A DNA stretch of 22,471 nt from an uncultured Lachnospiraceae bacterium (GTDB lineage: Bacteria > Bacillota > Clostridia > Lachnospirales > Lachnospiraceae): the NCBI GenBank assembly GCA_958426095.1, contig CATZYB010000015.1:1-22471 (forward strand), read 5' to 3'. The notes below the pieces were generated by a model. That model saw only the letters and a list, made by a program, of their open reading frames with translations. It was not told where the DNA came from and did not search any database. The position numbers and the translations under genes were made by a program. Shown in pieces: positions 22,140 to 22,471 of this stretch (the first letter of the stretch is position 1; every line of letters starts with the position of its first letter).

Positions 22140-22471
22140 TGTTACTATCCTGCATTTTTTTGATTTGGCAGGTAATAATCTTATCTCCGAAAGAATTGCA
22201 ACAGCGATTACAAGAAACACACATCGCAGGACTTCTATCATTTTTCCAACGGTTAGGAAGATTTGGTTCTCTAACAAGTGGACGCCCAAAAGATACGGCA
22301 GATATTTTGGTTTCAGACAATGCTTTCTCAACCATATCGGGGGTACGATACCCGCAAACGCTTATAACAGGAATGGCTACTTGACAAGCAAGTTGTGAAG
22401 CATACTTTAAAAAAGGAGCTTGATTATCATTACGAACAACCGGAGTAAACGACGCGGAAGAATTGTCCATT
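22120..22471 (-). CDS. C-terminal part of an Old Yellow Enzyme-type NADH:flavin oxidoreductase
   Basis: The last roughly 117 residues of a gene that runs off the right edge of the window; its start is not visible. The end of the TIM barrel is recognisable: PVISVCGYRTPDMVEKAL, then VSFGRPLVREPNLPNRW (the FMN-phosphate-side GRP motif), and MCVSCNRCC, which resembles the Cys-rich tail seen after the OYE domain. The family uses FMN to reduce enoates, enones or nitro compounds with NAD(P)H. It overlaps the KTR gene and is cargo of the mobile element; the substrate is unknown. Confidence 0.8.
   Translation of the reverse strand, partial: MDNSSASFTPVVRNDNQAPFLKYASQLACQVAIPVISVCGYRTPDMVEKALSETKISAVSFGRPLVREPNLPNRWKNDRSPAMCVSCNRCCNSFGDKIITCQIKKMQDSNNAERKL

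Larger units (their letters stand above)
20200..22471. mobile_element. Degraded end of a Tn916/Tn1549-type conjugative element
   Basis: Content and texture change after the iorA promoter. Several strong hairpins and a frameshifted repA remnant lie here, followed by an orf7-like sigma gene with an overlapping HTH_16 gene, a KTR zinc-ribbon gene and an oxidoreductase fragment, all typical of integrative conjugative elements of Firmicutes. In Tn916 the sigma-HTH pair is followed by xis and int; here the roughly 800 bases after it hold neither. The left boundary is uncertain (about 20190-20235) and no flanking repeat could be recognised. The element continues past the window end. Confidence 0.65.

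Noticed and set aside
22140..22331. Longer version of the KTR protein
   Set aside because: The extension is an out-of-frame reading of the conserved oxidoreductase end and has no ribosome site.

Overview
The window looks like part of the chromosome of an anaerobic gut Clostridium, most likely of the Lachnospiraceae. Support for this is the strong AGGAGG-type ribosome sites, lipoproteins with Thr/Ala/Glu-rich linkers, oxygen-sensitive indolepyruvate:ferredoxin oxidoreductase genes, a YesM/YesN-type two-component pair, and a Tn916/Tn1549-type conjugative-element segment at the right end. The placement is inferred from gene content; no marker gene such as rRNA is present.

Left part (1-2900): a class III CoA-transferase reads rightwards, and a PLP-dependent O-acetylhomoserine sulfhydrylase (metY) converges on it. 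They are separated by a strong hairpin.

Cobalamin-controlled operon (8655 down to 2910, minus strand): a sigma-A-type promoter, a cobalamin riboswitch and an intrinsic terminator precede five tightly packed genes. These encode a lipid-anchored CbiK-type cobaltochelatase, a membrane-anchored surface protein with two NEAT-like repeats, a lipoprotein binding protein, a FecCD/BtuC-type permease, and an ATPase with an unusual C-terminal domain. Together they look like a surface capture, metal handling and import route for a corrinoid, tetrapyrrole or cobalt compound. This is the most interesting system in the window.

Transporter with its own sensor (16009 down to 8661, minus strand): a lipoprotein binding protein, an ATPase with a C-terminal extension and a duplicated 12-helix permease of the FbpABC/AfuABC type are followed by a YesM-like histidine kinase, an AraC-type response regulator and a Cof-type HAD phosphatase. 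Two 14-base direct repeats 20 bases apart lie next to a poor -35 box upstream of the first gene and are a good candidate operator for the regulator. The substrate is unknown; an organophosphate is a reasonable guess.

Aromatic 2-keto acid oxidation (20073 down to 16234, minus strand): iorA and iorB, then a small protein that looks like a ubiquitin-fold (YukD/EsaB-like) protein, then an FrhB-like iron-sulfur flavoprotein, apparently one operon. The small protein is an unexpected member.

Right end (about 20200-22471): mobile-element DNA. It carries a frameshifted repA remnant with 15-base coding repeats, several strong hairpins, a Tn916-orf7-like sigma factor with an overlapping HTH protein, a Cys-rich KTR zinc-ribbon gene, and the end of an Old Yellow Enzyme-type oxidoreductase. 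No integrase or excisionase lies where these elements normally carry them, so this end seems rearranged or decayed.
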